This document shows, in pieces, positions 45,621-53,630 of a stretch of DNA of 64,000 nt. The stretch covers positions 620,001 to 684,000 of the forward strand of contig NZ_JACHBX010000001.1 in assembly GCF_014200505.1 (NCBI RefSeq). The letters are read 5' to 3'. The position numbers and the translations under genes were made by a program. Position 1 is the stretch's first letter. Every line of letters begins with the position of its first letter. The stretch is from Massilia aurea. Lineage in GTDB: Bacteria; Pseudomonadota; Gammaproteobacteria; Burkholderiales; Burkholderiaceae_D. The notes under the pieces were generated by a model, which saw only the letters and a list, made by a program, of their open reading frames with translations, was not told where the DNA came from and searched no databases.

Positions 45621-45965
45621 ATGCTAGACACTTCCCGCAACAGCCACGGCAGCATGCACCCGATCAGCGGCAGCACCTATGCCACCCAGTCCGACATGAA
45701 GGCCCTCGTGCGTGACGCGCAGTCGATGCTGACCGCCGCCGCATCGCTCACCGGCGAGAAAGCCGAAGAGCTGCGTGAGCGTGGCATGGCACTGCTCGAC
45801 ACCGTCCTGGGCGGCGCTAGCCTGGTCCCGACGCAGGCCGTGGTCAAGGGCAAGGAACTGGTTCATACCGCTGATGTCTATGTCAAAGACAATCCGTGGC
45901 GCATCGTGGCAGTAGCGGCAGGTGTCGGCGTGCTCATTGGCGTGCTACTTAGCCGCAAACATTAA
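45621..45965 (+). CDS. DUF883 family protein (YqjD/ElaB-like)
   Basis: A 114-residue protein of the DUF883 family: a helical N-terminal domain (DMKALVRDAQSMLTAAASLT, KAEELRERGMALLD) and a C-terminal membrane anchor (WRIVAVAAGVGVLIGVLLSRKH). E. coli YqjD and ElaB are inner-membrane proteins that bind ribosomes in stationary phase. AGGAG precedes the ATG. The next genes match yqjE and the yqjK position, so the E. coli yqjDEK order is kept here. Confidence 0.92.
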   Translation: MLDTSRNSHGSMHPISGSTYATQSDMKALVRDAQSMLTAAASLTGEKAEELRERGMALLDTVLGGASLVPTQAVVKGKELVHTADVYVKDNPWRIVAVAAGVGVLIGVLLSRKH

Positions 45966-45978
45966 GGTTGGGGGCTAC

Positions 45979-46365
45979 GTGGATAAAGAAGAAGCAGTCG
46001 TGCATAACCCCGGCGTATTCGCCGGCATTTCCAGTTTGTTCAAGAGTCTGTTCGGGCTGGCCGTCTCGCGCGTCGAGCTCGCCGCGCTGGAGCTGGCCGA
46101 CATCCGCAATCACATCATCGAGCTGGTGGCCATCTTTGCCGTGGCCGCGCTGGCGGTCTGGTTTGCCATCGCCTTCGGTGCGATGACGATCGTCGCGCTG
46201 GCATGGGAATCGATGGGCTGGACCATCCTGTTGATCATGTTCGCCGTGTTTGCACTCATCACGGCCATTCTCGTGGCCAAGGGCATGGCACTGATCAAGC
46301 AGAACAAGCTGGGCTTCCCGGCGACGATGAAAGAACTGAAAAACGACCGCGAGATGCTGCTGTGA
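45979..46365 (+). CDS. Phage holin superfamily III membrane protein (YqjE-like)
   Basis: A 128-residue protein with two membrane spans (about 45-70, 75-100; LVAIFAVAALAVWFAIAFGA, MGWTILLIMFAVFALITAIL) preceded by an amphipathic helix (SSLFKSLFGLAVSRVELAAL). It matches PF07332, which includes E. coli YqjE. The start is GTG with a G-rich site 5 bases upstream and lies 13 bp after the DUF883 gene. Its role is unknown; by position it acts with the YqjD-like protein. Confidence 0.88.
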   Translation: MDKEEAVVHNPGVFAGISSLFKSLFGLAVSRVELAALELADIRNHIIELVAIFAVAALAVWFAIAFGAMTIVALAWESMGWTILLIMFAVFALITAILVAKGMALIKQNKLGFPATMKELKNDREMLL

Positions 46366-46388
46366 GCGGCGCACCCAAAGAGGCCAAC

Positions 46389-46781
46389 ATGCACAAACAC
46401 GACAAGACGACCGGGTTGGCCGGTCATCAACACAGTCTGGACCCGGCAATTCGAAAGCAGGAGCTGCTGCGTGAAGGCGAGTTCTTCCGCGCTGGCGTGG
46501 CCCATGCCAAGGCCAGCATCCAGCATGGCATCAAGCCTGAAGTGATGCTGCGCTCGGCGTTCGACCACACCACGGTGGCGCTGCGCACCAAAGCCGACGC
46601 GCTGCTCAAGCCGACCGGTACCAATGTGTCGATGCTGATGCCGTATGCCATGACTGCCGTGAACTTCGTGCGTCAGCGTCGCATGGGCAAGCAGGCAGCG
46701 GGCGCTGCAGTGGGCGTGGGCATTCTGGGCTGGTACCTGAATCGCCGGCGCACCCGCAAGGCCAAGGCCAAGGAAGCATGA
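46389..46781 (+). CDS. Uncharacterised protein in yqjK position
   Basis: A 130-residue basic protein with a helical body (IRKQELLREGEFFRAGVAHA) and a short weakly hydrophobic Gly/Ala segment near the end (GKQAAGAAVGVGILGWYLNR) before a Lys/Arg tail. It occupies the place of yqjK in the yqjD-yqjE-yqjK unit but I cannot confirm homology. AAAGAGG precedes the ATG. Last gene of the operon; a strong hairpin follows at 46789. Confidence 0.7.
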   Translation: MHKHDKTTGLAGHQHSLDPAIRKQELLREGEFFRAGVAHAKASIQHGIKPEVMLRSAFDHTTVALRTKADALLKPTGTNVSMLMPYAMTAVNFVRQRRMGKQAAGAAVGVGILGWYLNRRRTRKAKAKEA

Positions 46782-46788
46782 GCATGAA

Positions 46789-46820
46789 CGTGTGCCGGCG
46801 CCTTCGCGCGCCGGCACACG
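46789..46820. terminator. Strong hairpin after the YqjD/YqjE operon
   Basis: Perfect 13-bp stem CGTGTGCCGGCGC / GCGCCGGCACACG with a 6-base loop. No T-run follows, so it may need Rho or act as an mRNA 3' end stabiliser. Confidence 0.55.
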
Positions 46821-46978
46821 ACTTAACGATCACGAATGACGCTGCAGGATAGTACGCTGTACCGGCTTTGGTGGGGCTTGAACGGCGTTCCAATCGCAAG
46901 TTGGACGCCGTCTTTTTTTGTCCGCCTGCTTCCTGCCGATCCAGTATGCTGCACCCGTCCCTTCACCGCGAGAACCCC

Positions 46979-48121
46979 ATGCATCCCTCAAATATTGTCC
47001 TGCTCGAATTCCATCCGGAACGCGATGACCTCAGTCCCGACAAGGAGTTGCGCAATGGCCTGTCGGTGGCGCTGCGCATGGGCAAGACGTTGTGGCTGGC
47101 AAACGATGAGTCCGTCAGCATCGAGCGCCTGACGCTGGTGGAGGAAGACAGCCGCGGCCAGAGCAGCTTTGCGCGCCAGCACTACCAGTTCGCGCTGCAC
47201 GATTTCTTCGACCTGCCGCTGCCGGCGTTCGACCCCGAAAAAGGCCGCATCAACGAAGCCGATGTCGAGGGGCTGGCCTGCGATGGCAAATATATGTGGG
47301 TCACGGGCTCGCACAGCCTGCGCCGCAAGAAGCCCGACCCGCTCGATGGCAACAAGCGCACGCACAAGCGCCTGGCGACAGTCAGTGCCGACGGCAACCG
47401 CTATCTGCTGGGCCGCATCCCGATGGGTGAACAGGATGGCGTGCCCACCTTGCTCAAGGAGGTCGAGCACAAGGGCAAGCGCCGCACTGCCGCGCTGCTG
47501 CGCGGCAGTGCGCACGGCAACGAACTGACGGCGCAGCTGAAGCAGGATGAACATCTCGGCCCATTCCTGGCCATTCCCGGCAAGGACAACGGTTTTGATA
47601 TCGAAGGCATCGCCCTCGCTGGCAAGCACGTGCTGCTGGGCCTGCGCGGGCCGGTGCTGCGGGGCTGGGCCACCATCATCGAAGTAGCCCCGGTCGATGA
47701 CGAGACACCGGGTTCGCTGCGCCTGGCACCGCTTGATGCGGATGGCAACCTGTACCGCAAGCACTTCCTCGACCTGGGCGGACTGGGGATTCGCGACCTG
47801 TGCAAGCAGGGCAGGGATCTGCTGATCCTGGCCGGCCCGACGATGGATCTGGATGGTCCCGTGACGCTGTTCCGGTGGGTTGGCGGCGCCGAGCCGGATG
47901 GCGAAACGGTCGTCTCTGCCAAAGTGCTGGAGCACGTGCTGAACCTGCCGTTCGGGCAGGGCGTGGATCACCCGGAAGGCATCGCGCTGTTTGCCAGTCG
48001 CGACGGGGCCGATGAGGGTTTGCTGGTGGTGCACGATTCGGCGTCGCCGAGCCGGCAGATCGGGGAGAGTACGCTGGTGGCGGATGTGTATCCGCTACCG
48101 TCGCGCAAGAAAAAGCGCTAA
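46979..48121 (+). CDS. DUF3616 domain protein
   Basis: A 380-residue cytoplasmic protein matching the DUF3616 family, probably a beta-propeller-like fold (NEADVEGLACDGKYMWVTGS, GFDIEGIALAGKHVLLGLRG, VDHPEGIALFASRDG). The repeated D-x-E-G-(I/L)-A motif is characteristic. Function unknown; the family resembles esterase-like phytase propellers. No signal peptide. The ATG has only a weak ribosome site; the upstream frame is not protein-like. Convergent with the next gene. Confidence 0.85.
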   Translation: MHPSNIVLLEFHPERDDLSPDKELRNGLSVALRMGKTLWLANDESVSIERLTLVEEDSRGQSSFARQHYQFALHDFFDLPLPAFDPEKGRINEADVEGLACDGKYMWVTGSHSLRRKKPDPLDGNKRTHKRLATVSADGNRYLLGRIPMGEQDGVPTLLKEVEHKGKRRTAALLRGSAHGNELTAQLKQDEHLGPFLAIPGKDNGFDIEGIALAGKHVLLGLRGPVLRGWATIIEVAPVDDETPGSLRLAPLDADGNLYRKHFLDLGGLGIRDLCKQGRDLLILAGPTMDLDGPVTLFRWVGGAEPDGETVVSAKVLEHVLNLPFGQGVDHPEGIALFASRDGADEGLLVVHDSASPSRQIGESTLVADVYPLPSRKKKR

Positions 48122-48149
48122 AGCCAGTTGGCGCTGGCTCACTTCAGCT

Positions 48150-48497
48150 TCAGTTCGATGGCGCCTTGGTCAGCAGCGCCGAATCGCGCTGGAAGGTTGC
48201 ACGCGCTTCGGCCACGCAGGCCTTGCGATCAGCGGCAGGCTCTTGCTTACAGGCGTTCTGCGCTTCCTGCAATGCGGCGCGCAGTTCCTTGCGCAGCGTC
48301 TGTTGCTCGGAATCGTTGCGGTACCAACGCGCCGGATCGCCATTGGCAATTTCCTGGGCTTGCTGACGGGCGGCGACCTGGCTGACATTGGCGTCGCCAC
48401 CTGTGGCCGGCGTCGATTGCGCGGCAGCGCTCAAGCAGGTAAGGGAGGTTGCGAGCGCGAGCAGGCAGGCGGTGGTGGAGCGAATGACGTGGGCCAT
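48150..48497 (-). CDS. Exported hypothetical protein
   Basis: A 115-residue protein with a signal peptide (about 1-26, cleaved after LSAAAQ) and a charged helical body (RNDSEQQTLRKELRAALQEA) with two cysteines (NACKQ, KACVAE) that may form a disulfide. Unknown family. TGGAGA precedes the ATG. It shares its general layout (signal peptide, helical, spaced Cys) with the exported protein at 49316, suggesting related periplasmic roles. Confidence 0.78.
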   Translation of the reverse strand: MAHVIRSTTACLLALATSLTCLSAAAQSTPATGGDANVSQVAARQQAQEIANGDPARWYRNDSEQQTLRKELRAALQEAQNACKQEPAADRKACVAEARATFQRDSALLTKAPSN

Positions 48498-48608
48498 GAT
48501 GGTCTCCAGGAGCGGGGCGGAAGAGGGTCGTTCTGACGAGGCAGAAGCGGAAGCGGGCGTATGCCCGATCTCCGCTCCTGCTCCGGTGGTGCCGGGTCGA
48601 TCGGTGGA

Positions 48609-49067
48609 TCAGTAACGGTAGACGCGGCCGTCGACGATGCGAACGCGGTTGCCCACGCGCAGATCGTAGACGCTGTCCTGCATTACGGCGCGGTATTCGC
48701 CGTTATCCATGCGGACATTGATCTGATACTGCTCAGGGCCCTGTGCGTTGCGGTTCTTTTCCACATTGTTACCAATTGCTGCACCGGCGACACCGGCAGC
48801 CACGGTGGCTGCAGTGCGGCCGCCGCCGCTGCCGATCTGGTTGCCGGCCAGTGCACCAACGACACCGCCCAGGATGGCGCCGGCGCCGCTCGTGCGGTTT
48901 TCACCTTGTGCGACCTGAATCGAATCGATCACGCCGTAGCCAGCCGACGCGCTGCTGCTGGCATTGTTGTAGCCGCCGCCGAATGGCTGCTGGCTGTTGC
49001 TGGCGCAACCAGTGAGCAGGGCGCCGGTGGCGAGGACGACAGCGATAAGTTTACGGTTTGCATTCAT
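48609..49067 (-). CDS. Glycine-zipper 2TM domain lipoprotein
   Basis: A 152-residue lipoprotein: lipobox LTGC (C21), Ser/Asn-rich linker, a glycine-zipper 2TM domain (about 60-100; GAILGGVVGALAGNQIGSGG) and a C-terminal beta segment (YQINVRMDNGEYRAV ... VGNRVRIVDGRVYRY). It is paralogous to the C-terminal half of the product encoded at 38886-39584. AGGAGAAC precedes the ATG. The perfect regulon dyad F lies 57 bp upstream. Confidence 0.9.
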   Translation of the reverse strand: MNANRKLIAVVLATGALLTGCASNSQQPFGGGYNNASSSASAGYGVIDSIQVAQGENRTSGAGAILGGVVGALAGNQIGSGGGRTAATVAAGVAGAAIGNNVEKNRNAQGPEQYQINVRMDNGEYRAVMQDSVYDLRVGNRVRIVDGRVYRY

Positions 49068-49123
49068 ATTGTTCTCCTGACAAAAGGTTTTACTCAGAAT
49101 AGACACGCTGGAGATGGGGGTCT

Positions 49124-49137
49124 GTGCGTTGCCGCAC
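49124..49137. promoter_or_regulatory. GTRCG-N4-CGYAC dyad, site F
   Basis: GTGCG-ttgc-CGCAC, perfect 5+5 dyad, 57 bp upstream of the glycine-zipper lipoprotein gene. It is also in the divergent gap before the exported protein gene at 49316 (178 bp away). Confidence 0.8.
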
Positions 49138-49315
49138 TCACCTTGTTTTGCTTTGGGGTCCGACCTGTCGTCAGGGGACGGTGGATATGTCAGGCAATGA
49201 GCGTTGTTTGCGTGACACAGCCCAACACTCTGCGTCTTGTGTTCGCCAGCGTACAGAAGGCGGGTGTGGCGCATGTAAAGATAGCGCCAGTGTTGACAAA
49301 TGGTGAACAAAAATA

Positions 49316-49867
49316 ATGAAGACTCCGCATGTGATGTTCCTGATCGCTGTTGCCATGGCCTGGACTGCTCCGGCTCTGGCACAAGTGGCAGGGCAGGATG
49401 CGAAGGCCGCTTATCAATACGCGATGGACACTGCCGAAGCCGGCTATGATGCCGCCAAGGCCAGGTGTGACACCATGGCCGGTGTGCCGCACGAGATCTG
49501 CGTTGCCGATGCCCGTGCAGCGCGGGTCCGGATCGAAGAAGAGGTGACGGCAGCCCAGAAGAACACGCTCGCGGCCTATACCCAGGCACGCACGCGTATT
49601 GCGACCGCGTTTCATGAACGCGACAAGACGCGCTGCGGTGCGCTGGTCGGGAATGACCGCGAAGTCTGCCTGGCCCAGGCCAAGGCGACACTGGTTGCGC
49701 TCCAGGCAGATGCCCGGGCCGACCGCAAGGCGATCGAAGCGCGTCTGGATGCCAATGACGTCAAGATCGAAGCTGAATATCGCGTCGCACTGCAGAAGTG
49801 CGATGCCTTCGCCGGCGCCGTCAAGGACGGGTGCGTGAGCACCGCCCGGACGGCATACGGCAAATAA
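49316..49867 (+). CDS. Exported helical protein with spaced cysteines
   Basis: A 183-residue protein with a signal peptide (about 1-22, cleaved after ALAQ) and a fully helical, Ala/Lys/Glu-rich body with cysteines at regular distances (ARCDTMAGVPHEICVADARA, TRCGALVGNDREVCLAQA, QKCDAFAGAVKDGCVSTA). The three C-x(9-12)-C pairs look like an internal repeat, each a helical hairpin closed by a disulfide. I do not recognise the family. The ribosome site is weak. It precedes a BON-domain gene by 79 bp. Confidence 0.8.
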   Translation: MKTPHVMFLIAVAMAWTAPALAQVAGQDAKAAYQYAMDTAEAGYDAAKARCDTMAGVPHEICVADARAARVRIEEEVTAAQKNTLAAYTQARTRIATAFHERDKTRCGALVGNDREVCLAQAKATLVALQADARADRKAIEARLDANDVKIEAEYRVALQKCDAFAGAVKDGCVSTARTAYGK

Positions 49868-49946
49868 ACCTGCGGGCCGGCTTGCCGGCGCCGCGCAATC
49901 CGCCCGCAAGGGTAAGTTTTAAACATGATCATTATTAGGAGCCATC

Positions 49947-50261
49947 ATGAAAATCGCTAAAAGCATCATCTCCGCTGCCATCTTCGCTACCGTCGCTATC
50001 ACCGCTGTCGGTTGCTCGTCGACCAACAAGCAAGCCAGCACCGGCGAATACGTCGACGACGCAGTGATCACCACCAAGGTCAAGGCTGCCCTGATCAATG
50101 ACCCTAACGTGAAAGCACGCGAAGTCAACGTCGAAACCTTCAAGGGCGACGTTCAGCTGTCGGGCTTTGTTGCTGATGCACGCGATGCACAGCGCGCTGT
50201 CGAGATCGCACGTGGCGTCAAAGGCGTGACCGCGGTCAAGAACGACATCCGCGTGAAGTAA
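49947..50261 (+). CDS. BON domain lipoprotein (OsmY-like)
   Basis: A 104-residue lipoprotein: lipobox VGC (about C23) and one BON domain (about 35-104; YVDDAVITTKVKAALINDPN, VQLSGFVADARDAQRAVEIA, AVKNDIRVK). It should bind phospholipid in the periplasm under stress. TAGGAG precedes the ATG. It is paralogous to the BON protein at 40853-41179. The permease gene follows 45 bp later. Confidence 0.92.
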   Translation: MKIAKSIISAAIFATVAITAVGCSSTNKQASTGEYVDDAVITTKVKAALINDPNVKAREVNVETFKGDVQLSGFVADARDAQRAVEIARGVKGVTAVKNDIRVK

Positions 50262-50306
50262 TAGTCGGATCGCCGGGGCGGCCCGGTCACTTGTTCAGGC
50301 ACACAT

Positions 50307-51563
50307 ATGCAGCTAGCTCAATCTGATCCGGCCATGCCGGCAACCCCGCCTGATACTGCCGCCCCGGGGGCTTTGCCCCCAAGCAGTAACGGTGACGCCC
50401 TCCATCCCGAGGTGCGTTCCACCGGCGACGATCTCGCGCTTCACATCGGTGCGCTACGCGTACCACTGCACGTCAACGCCCGCGGCCTCGCGCTCGGCGT
50501 CCTCGCTACCATCGCTTTTGTCTTCGCGCTCCAATGGGCGCAAAAATTCTTCGTGCCGCTTCTGCTCGGCATTCTGATCGCGTATACCCTCAATCCTGTC
50601 GTGCGCTGGCTCGAGCGCTGGCATATCCGCCGCATCGTCGGCGCCACGCTGGTTACCGTCGTGATCGTGGGCGCGATGGCAGGCACCGTGTACCGGCTGC
50701 AGGGTGAATTCTTCAATATCATCGACGATCTGCCGACGCTGACATCGAAAGTCACGCGCATCCTGTCGAATACAACGGGCGAACGCTCGACGCTGCAGCA
50801 GATGCAGGCAGCCGCGGCCGAGATCGAACGTGCCGCCAGCAATGTCGGCTCGGATGCCCGCCGCGTGACGCAGCAGCGGCGCCAGAATACGGGTGATCCC
50901 TCGTCGAGCTCGCCAATTCGCGTGATGGACTGGGTGCTGGCCGGCTCGATGAGCCTGGCGGCGTTCATGTCGCAAGCCACGATGGTAATCTTTCTCGTGT
51001 TCTTCCTGCTGCTGGCGGGCGATACATTCAAGCGCAAGCTCGTCAAGCTGACGGGCCCTTCGCTGTCGCGCAAGAAAGTCACGGTCCATATCCTGGACGA
51101 CATCAACACATCGATCCAGAGCTATATGTTCATGCTGCTGGTGACCAATGTCCTGCTGGCGCTGCTGATGTGGGGCACGCTGCGCGCGATCGGTCTGGAA
51201 AACGCCGGCGCATGGGCGGCCTTTGCCGGCGTGGCGCACCTGATGCCTTATTTTGGTCCACTCGTAATCACGGTTGCCACTGGCATGGCCGCGTTCCTGC
51301 AGTTTGAGACCGTGGGCATGGTCACACTGGTGGCGGGCGCATCGCTCGGCATCGCGACCCTGGTCGGCATGGTCGTGGCAACCTGGATGACCGGCAAGAT
51401 CGCGCGCATGAATCCGGCGGCAGTCTTTGTCAGCCTGTTGTTCTGGGGCTGGCTCTGGGGCGTCTGGGGCTTGCTGCTGGGGGTGCCGCTCGTGATGGTG
51501 CTCAAGGTCGTGGCCGAGCGCGTCGAGGGGATGGAAGTGGTGTCGGAGCTGCTGGGAGAATAA
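50307..51563 (+). CDS. AI-2E family transporter (PerM-like)
   Basis: A 418-residue membrane protein of the AI-2E/PerM permease family. About eight spans: a polar 55-residue N-terminus, TMs near 60-100, a periplasmic helical segment (about 130-200) and C-terminal TMs including MPYFGPLVITVATGMAAF and the GLLLGVPLVMVLKVVAERVE ending. Members export small molecules (AI-2 in E. coli TqsA) or exchange ions; the substrate here is unknown. The N-terminus is longer than usual and Pro-rich. Convergent with YihY. Confidence 0.9.
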   Translation: MQLAQSDPAMPATPPDTAAPGALPPSSNGDALHPEVRSTGDDLALHIGALRVPLHVNARGLALGVLATIAFVFALQWAQKFFVPLLLGILIAYTLNPVVRWLERWHIRRIVGATLVTVVIVGAMAGTVYRLQGEFFNIIDDLPTLTSKVTRILSNTTGERSTLQQMQAAAAEIERAASNVGSDARRVTQQRRQNTGDPSSSSPIRVMDWVLAGSMSLAAFMSQATMVIFLVFFLLLAGDTFKRKLVKLTGPSLSRKKVTVHILDDINTSIQSYMFMLLVTNVLLALLMWGTLRAIGLENAGAWAAFAGVAHLMPYFGPLVITVATGMAAFLQFETVGMVTLVAGASLGIATLVGMVVATWMTGKIARMNPAAVFVSLLFWGWLWGVWGLLLGVPLVMVLKVVAERVEGMEVVSELLGE

Positions 51564-51588
51564 GGTCGGCAGCCAGGCCGCCGACCTT
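51562..51588. terminator. Intrinsic terminator between convergent permease and YihY genes
   Basis: 9-bp stem AAGGTCGGC / GCCGACCTT with a 9-base loop, overlapping the permease stop codon. A short T-run follows rightward. Confidence 0.7.
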
Positions 51589-51600
51589 TGAGTTACAACG

Positions 51601-52515
51601 TTATTCCGCCTTCGGTTTCGGGTCCACGCCCGTTACCGACTTTGGCTTGTTACGCAAGCTACCCATCTGCAACGCATACTGGCGCGCGAATTCTGCGCCC
51701 AGGAAAAATATCTGCGCCGAGTAATATACCCACAGCAGCAAGGCGATCAGCGAACCGGCGGCGCCGAAGCTGTCGGTGGTGCCGCTGTTGCCGATGTACA
51801 GGCCAATCCCGAACTTACCCAGCGTGAACATCGCCGCCGTGCCAAGCGCGCCGATAGCCACGTCTTGCCACGACAGTTTGACGCGCGGCAGCAGCTTGTA
51901 GATCACGCCGAACAGGGTAGCGATAACCAGGAAACCCAGGCCCGAAGCAATCCAGCCAATGACGATCGCAGCGTCTTGCCACATACCGCTGATAAATTTC
52001 TCAGCCACCGTTGTGGCGGCGCTGATCACCAGTGACACCATCAGCAGGAAACCCAGCACCAGGATCACGCCAAACGACAACAGGCGGGTGCGGATCAGGT
52101 TCCAGATGCCGCCATTTGGTGGTGCTGGCAGGTTCCAGATTTCGTCCAGGCTGTCCTTGAGTTCTGAAAATACCGTCGTTGCGCCGACGATCAGCAGCAA
52201 TGTGGCCACGATTGTGGCAAACATGCCCGTTTCCTTGTTTTGCGCACCGGCCAGGATGGCCTGGATGGTATCGGCGCCCTGGGCACCGACAAGACCGCGC
52301 AATTCATTGAGCAATTGCCCTTGAGCTGCTTCCGCACCGTAGAAAAAACCGGCAACGGCAATCACCAGCACCAGGATCGGCGCCAGCGAAAACAACGTAT
52401 AGAACGCCAGCGCAGCGCCTTTGCTGGACGCCCGGTGATCGATCCAGTCCATCACTGCAGCGCGCAGCACCTGATAGATCTGGTGCGTGTACGGGAACCA
52501 TTTATTCACTGCCAT
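51601..52515 (-). CDS. YihY/virulence factor BrkB family membrane protein
   Basis: A 304-residue inner-membrane protein of the YihY family with about six spans and the conserved segments KGAALAFYTLFSLAPILVLV, TVFSELKDSLDEIWN and the late LLLWVYYSAQIFFLGAEFAR. The name BrkB/ribonuclease BN in old annotations is not supported by function; recent work links the family to phospholipid transport between membranes. GGAGAAG precedes the ATG. It lies downstream of the terminator that ends the OmpA gene. Confidence 0.93.
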   Translation of the reverse strand: MAVNKWFPYTHQIYQVLRAAVMDWIDHRASSKGAALAFYTLFSLAPILVLVIAVAGFFYGAEAAQGQLLNELRGLVGAQGADTIQAILAGAQNKETGMFATIVATLLLIVGATTVFSELKDSLDEIWNLPAPPNGGIWNLIRTRLLSFGVILVLGFLLMVSLVISAATTVAEKFISGMWQDAAIVIGWIASGLGFLVIATLFGVIYKLLPRVKLSWQDVAIGALGTAAMFTLGKFGIGLYIGNSGTTDSFGAAGSLIALLLWVYYSAQIFFLGAEFARQYALQMGSLRNKPKSVTGVDPKPKAE

Positions 52516-52528
52516 AACCGCTTCTCCA

Positions 52529-52552
52529 AAAGAAAAGGGGGCCGAAGCCCCC
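52529..52552 (-). terminator. Intrinsic terminator of the OmpA gene
   Basis: On the minus strand GGGGGC-TTCG-GCCCCC is followed by TTTTCTTTT. The UUCG tetraloop and T-run make it a strong one-way terminator 50 bp after the OmpA stop. Confidence 0.93.
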
Positions 52553-52601
52553 TCGATCTTGCATGGTCACCGCCGACATGCGGCAGTGACAGCTTCAGGT
52601 A

Positions 52602-53630
52602 TTAACGCTGGACTGGGACTTCAACCGTGATCTGGTCGACTTCGACGCGACGGTTAGGTTCCAGGCAAGCGATCAGCTGAGCGCGGCCTTTCTGGTTGCA
52701 CTCGACGACTGGGTTAGCTTCGCCCTTGCCGATAGCGCGCAGACGGTTACCGTCGATGCCTTTGCCGATCAGATACTCACGCACGGCCATGGCGCGACGC
52801 TCCGACAGCTTCTGGTTGTACGACTCCGAACCCAGACGGTCGGTGTAACCGGTGATTTCGACGTTCGTGACGGTGGTGTCAGCTTGCAGGGCAGCAGCGA
52901 TTTCGTCCAGCTTAGGTGCTGGGGTGATCACGACAGCCTTGTCGAAGGCGAACATCTTGGTCGCTTCGAGGGTGACTTTCTGGAAGCGTGGTGCTGGTGG
53001 TGGTGGTGGTGCGACTGGCTCAGGTGCTGGAGCTGGTGCTTCGACCACTGGTGCCGGTGCTGGCATTGGTGCTGCTGGTGGTGGGTTGAACGCGTAGTTC
53101 ACGCCGACGGTCAGCATTTTGTTGTTGCTGCGCTTGAAGCCGAACAGTTCGTCATCACGCAGGAAGCCACGCACGGTGCGCAGGTCAGCTTGCAGCGACC
53201 ATTGCGGGGTCAGGCTTGCCTGGAAACCGATACCAACGGTGCCGTACGGCGAGTTTTTCTCGACGTTACGCAGTGGGTTGTTGACCTTGTCACGCTCGAC
53301 GCCCAGACCGAACAGGATGAATGGACGGAAACGCTCACGGCTCAGCATCAGCAGAGCGTCCGCGCCCAGCAGGGTCTGGCGGTATTCGCTACGACCCTGT
53401 TCGAAACGGGTCTGGCTGGCGCCGACCTGGATGTCCCAGTTCTGACTTACCGCCTTACCGAACTTCAGGCCGCCACCCGTGTCGCGGTCGTCAACGCCGA
53501 AGTCGGCATCTGGCTTAACGTGGTTCACGCTAGGCTGGATATACCACGATGGGTTGATCTCTTGAGCGAGGGTGGCGCCGGATGCGCACAGCAGTGCAGC
53601 AGCCAGGGCGATTTTCTTGGTGTTGTTCAC
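52602..53630 (-). CDS. OmpA family major outer membrane protein
   Basis: A 342-residue outer-membrane protein. Signal peptide about 1-22 (TLAQ), an eight-strand OmpA-type barrel (about 24-185; YGTVGIGFQASLTPQWSLQA), a Pro/Ala hinge (about 187-220) and an OmpA_C peptidoglycan-binding domain (about 222-335; EITGYTDRLGSESYNQKLSE, EPNRRVEV) with a cysteine pair (ECNQKGRAQLIACLE). It starts at GTG with GGGAG 6 bases upstream. Probably one of the most abundant envelope proteins. Site G lies 90 bp upstream. Confidence 0.95.
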   Translation of the reverse strand: MNNTKKIALAAALLCASGATLAQEINPSWYIQPSVNHVKPDADFGVDDRDTGGGLKFGKAVSQNWDIQVGASQTRFEQGRSEYRQTLLGADALLMLSRERFRPFILFGLGVERDKVNNPLRNVEKNSPYGTVGIGFQASLTPQWSLQADLRTVRGFLRDDELFGFKRSNNKMLTVGVNYAFNPPPAAPMPAPAPVVEAPAPAPEPVAPPPPPAPRFQKVTLEATKMFAFDKAVVITPAPKLDEIAAALQADTTVTNVEITGYTDRLGSESYNQKLSERRAMAVREYLIGKGIDGNRLRAIGKGEANPVVECNQKGRAQLIACLEPNRRVEVDQITVEVPVQR

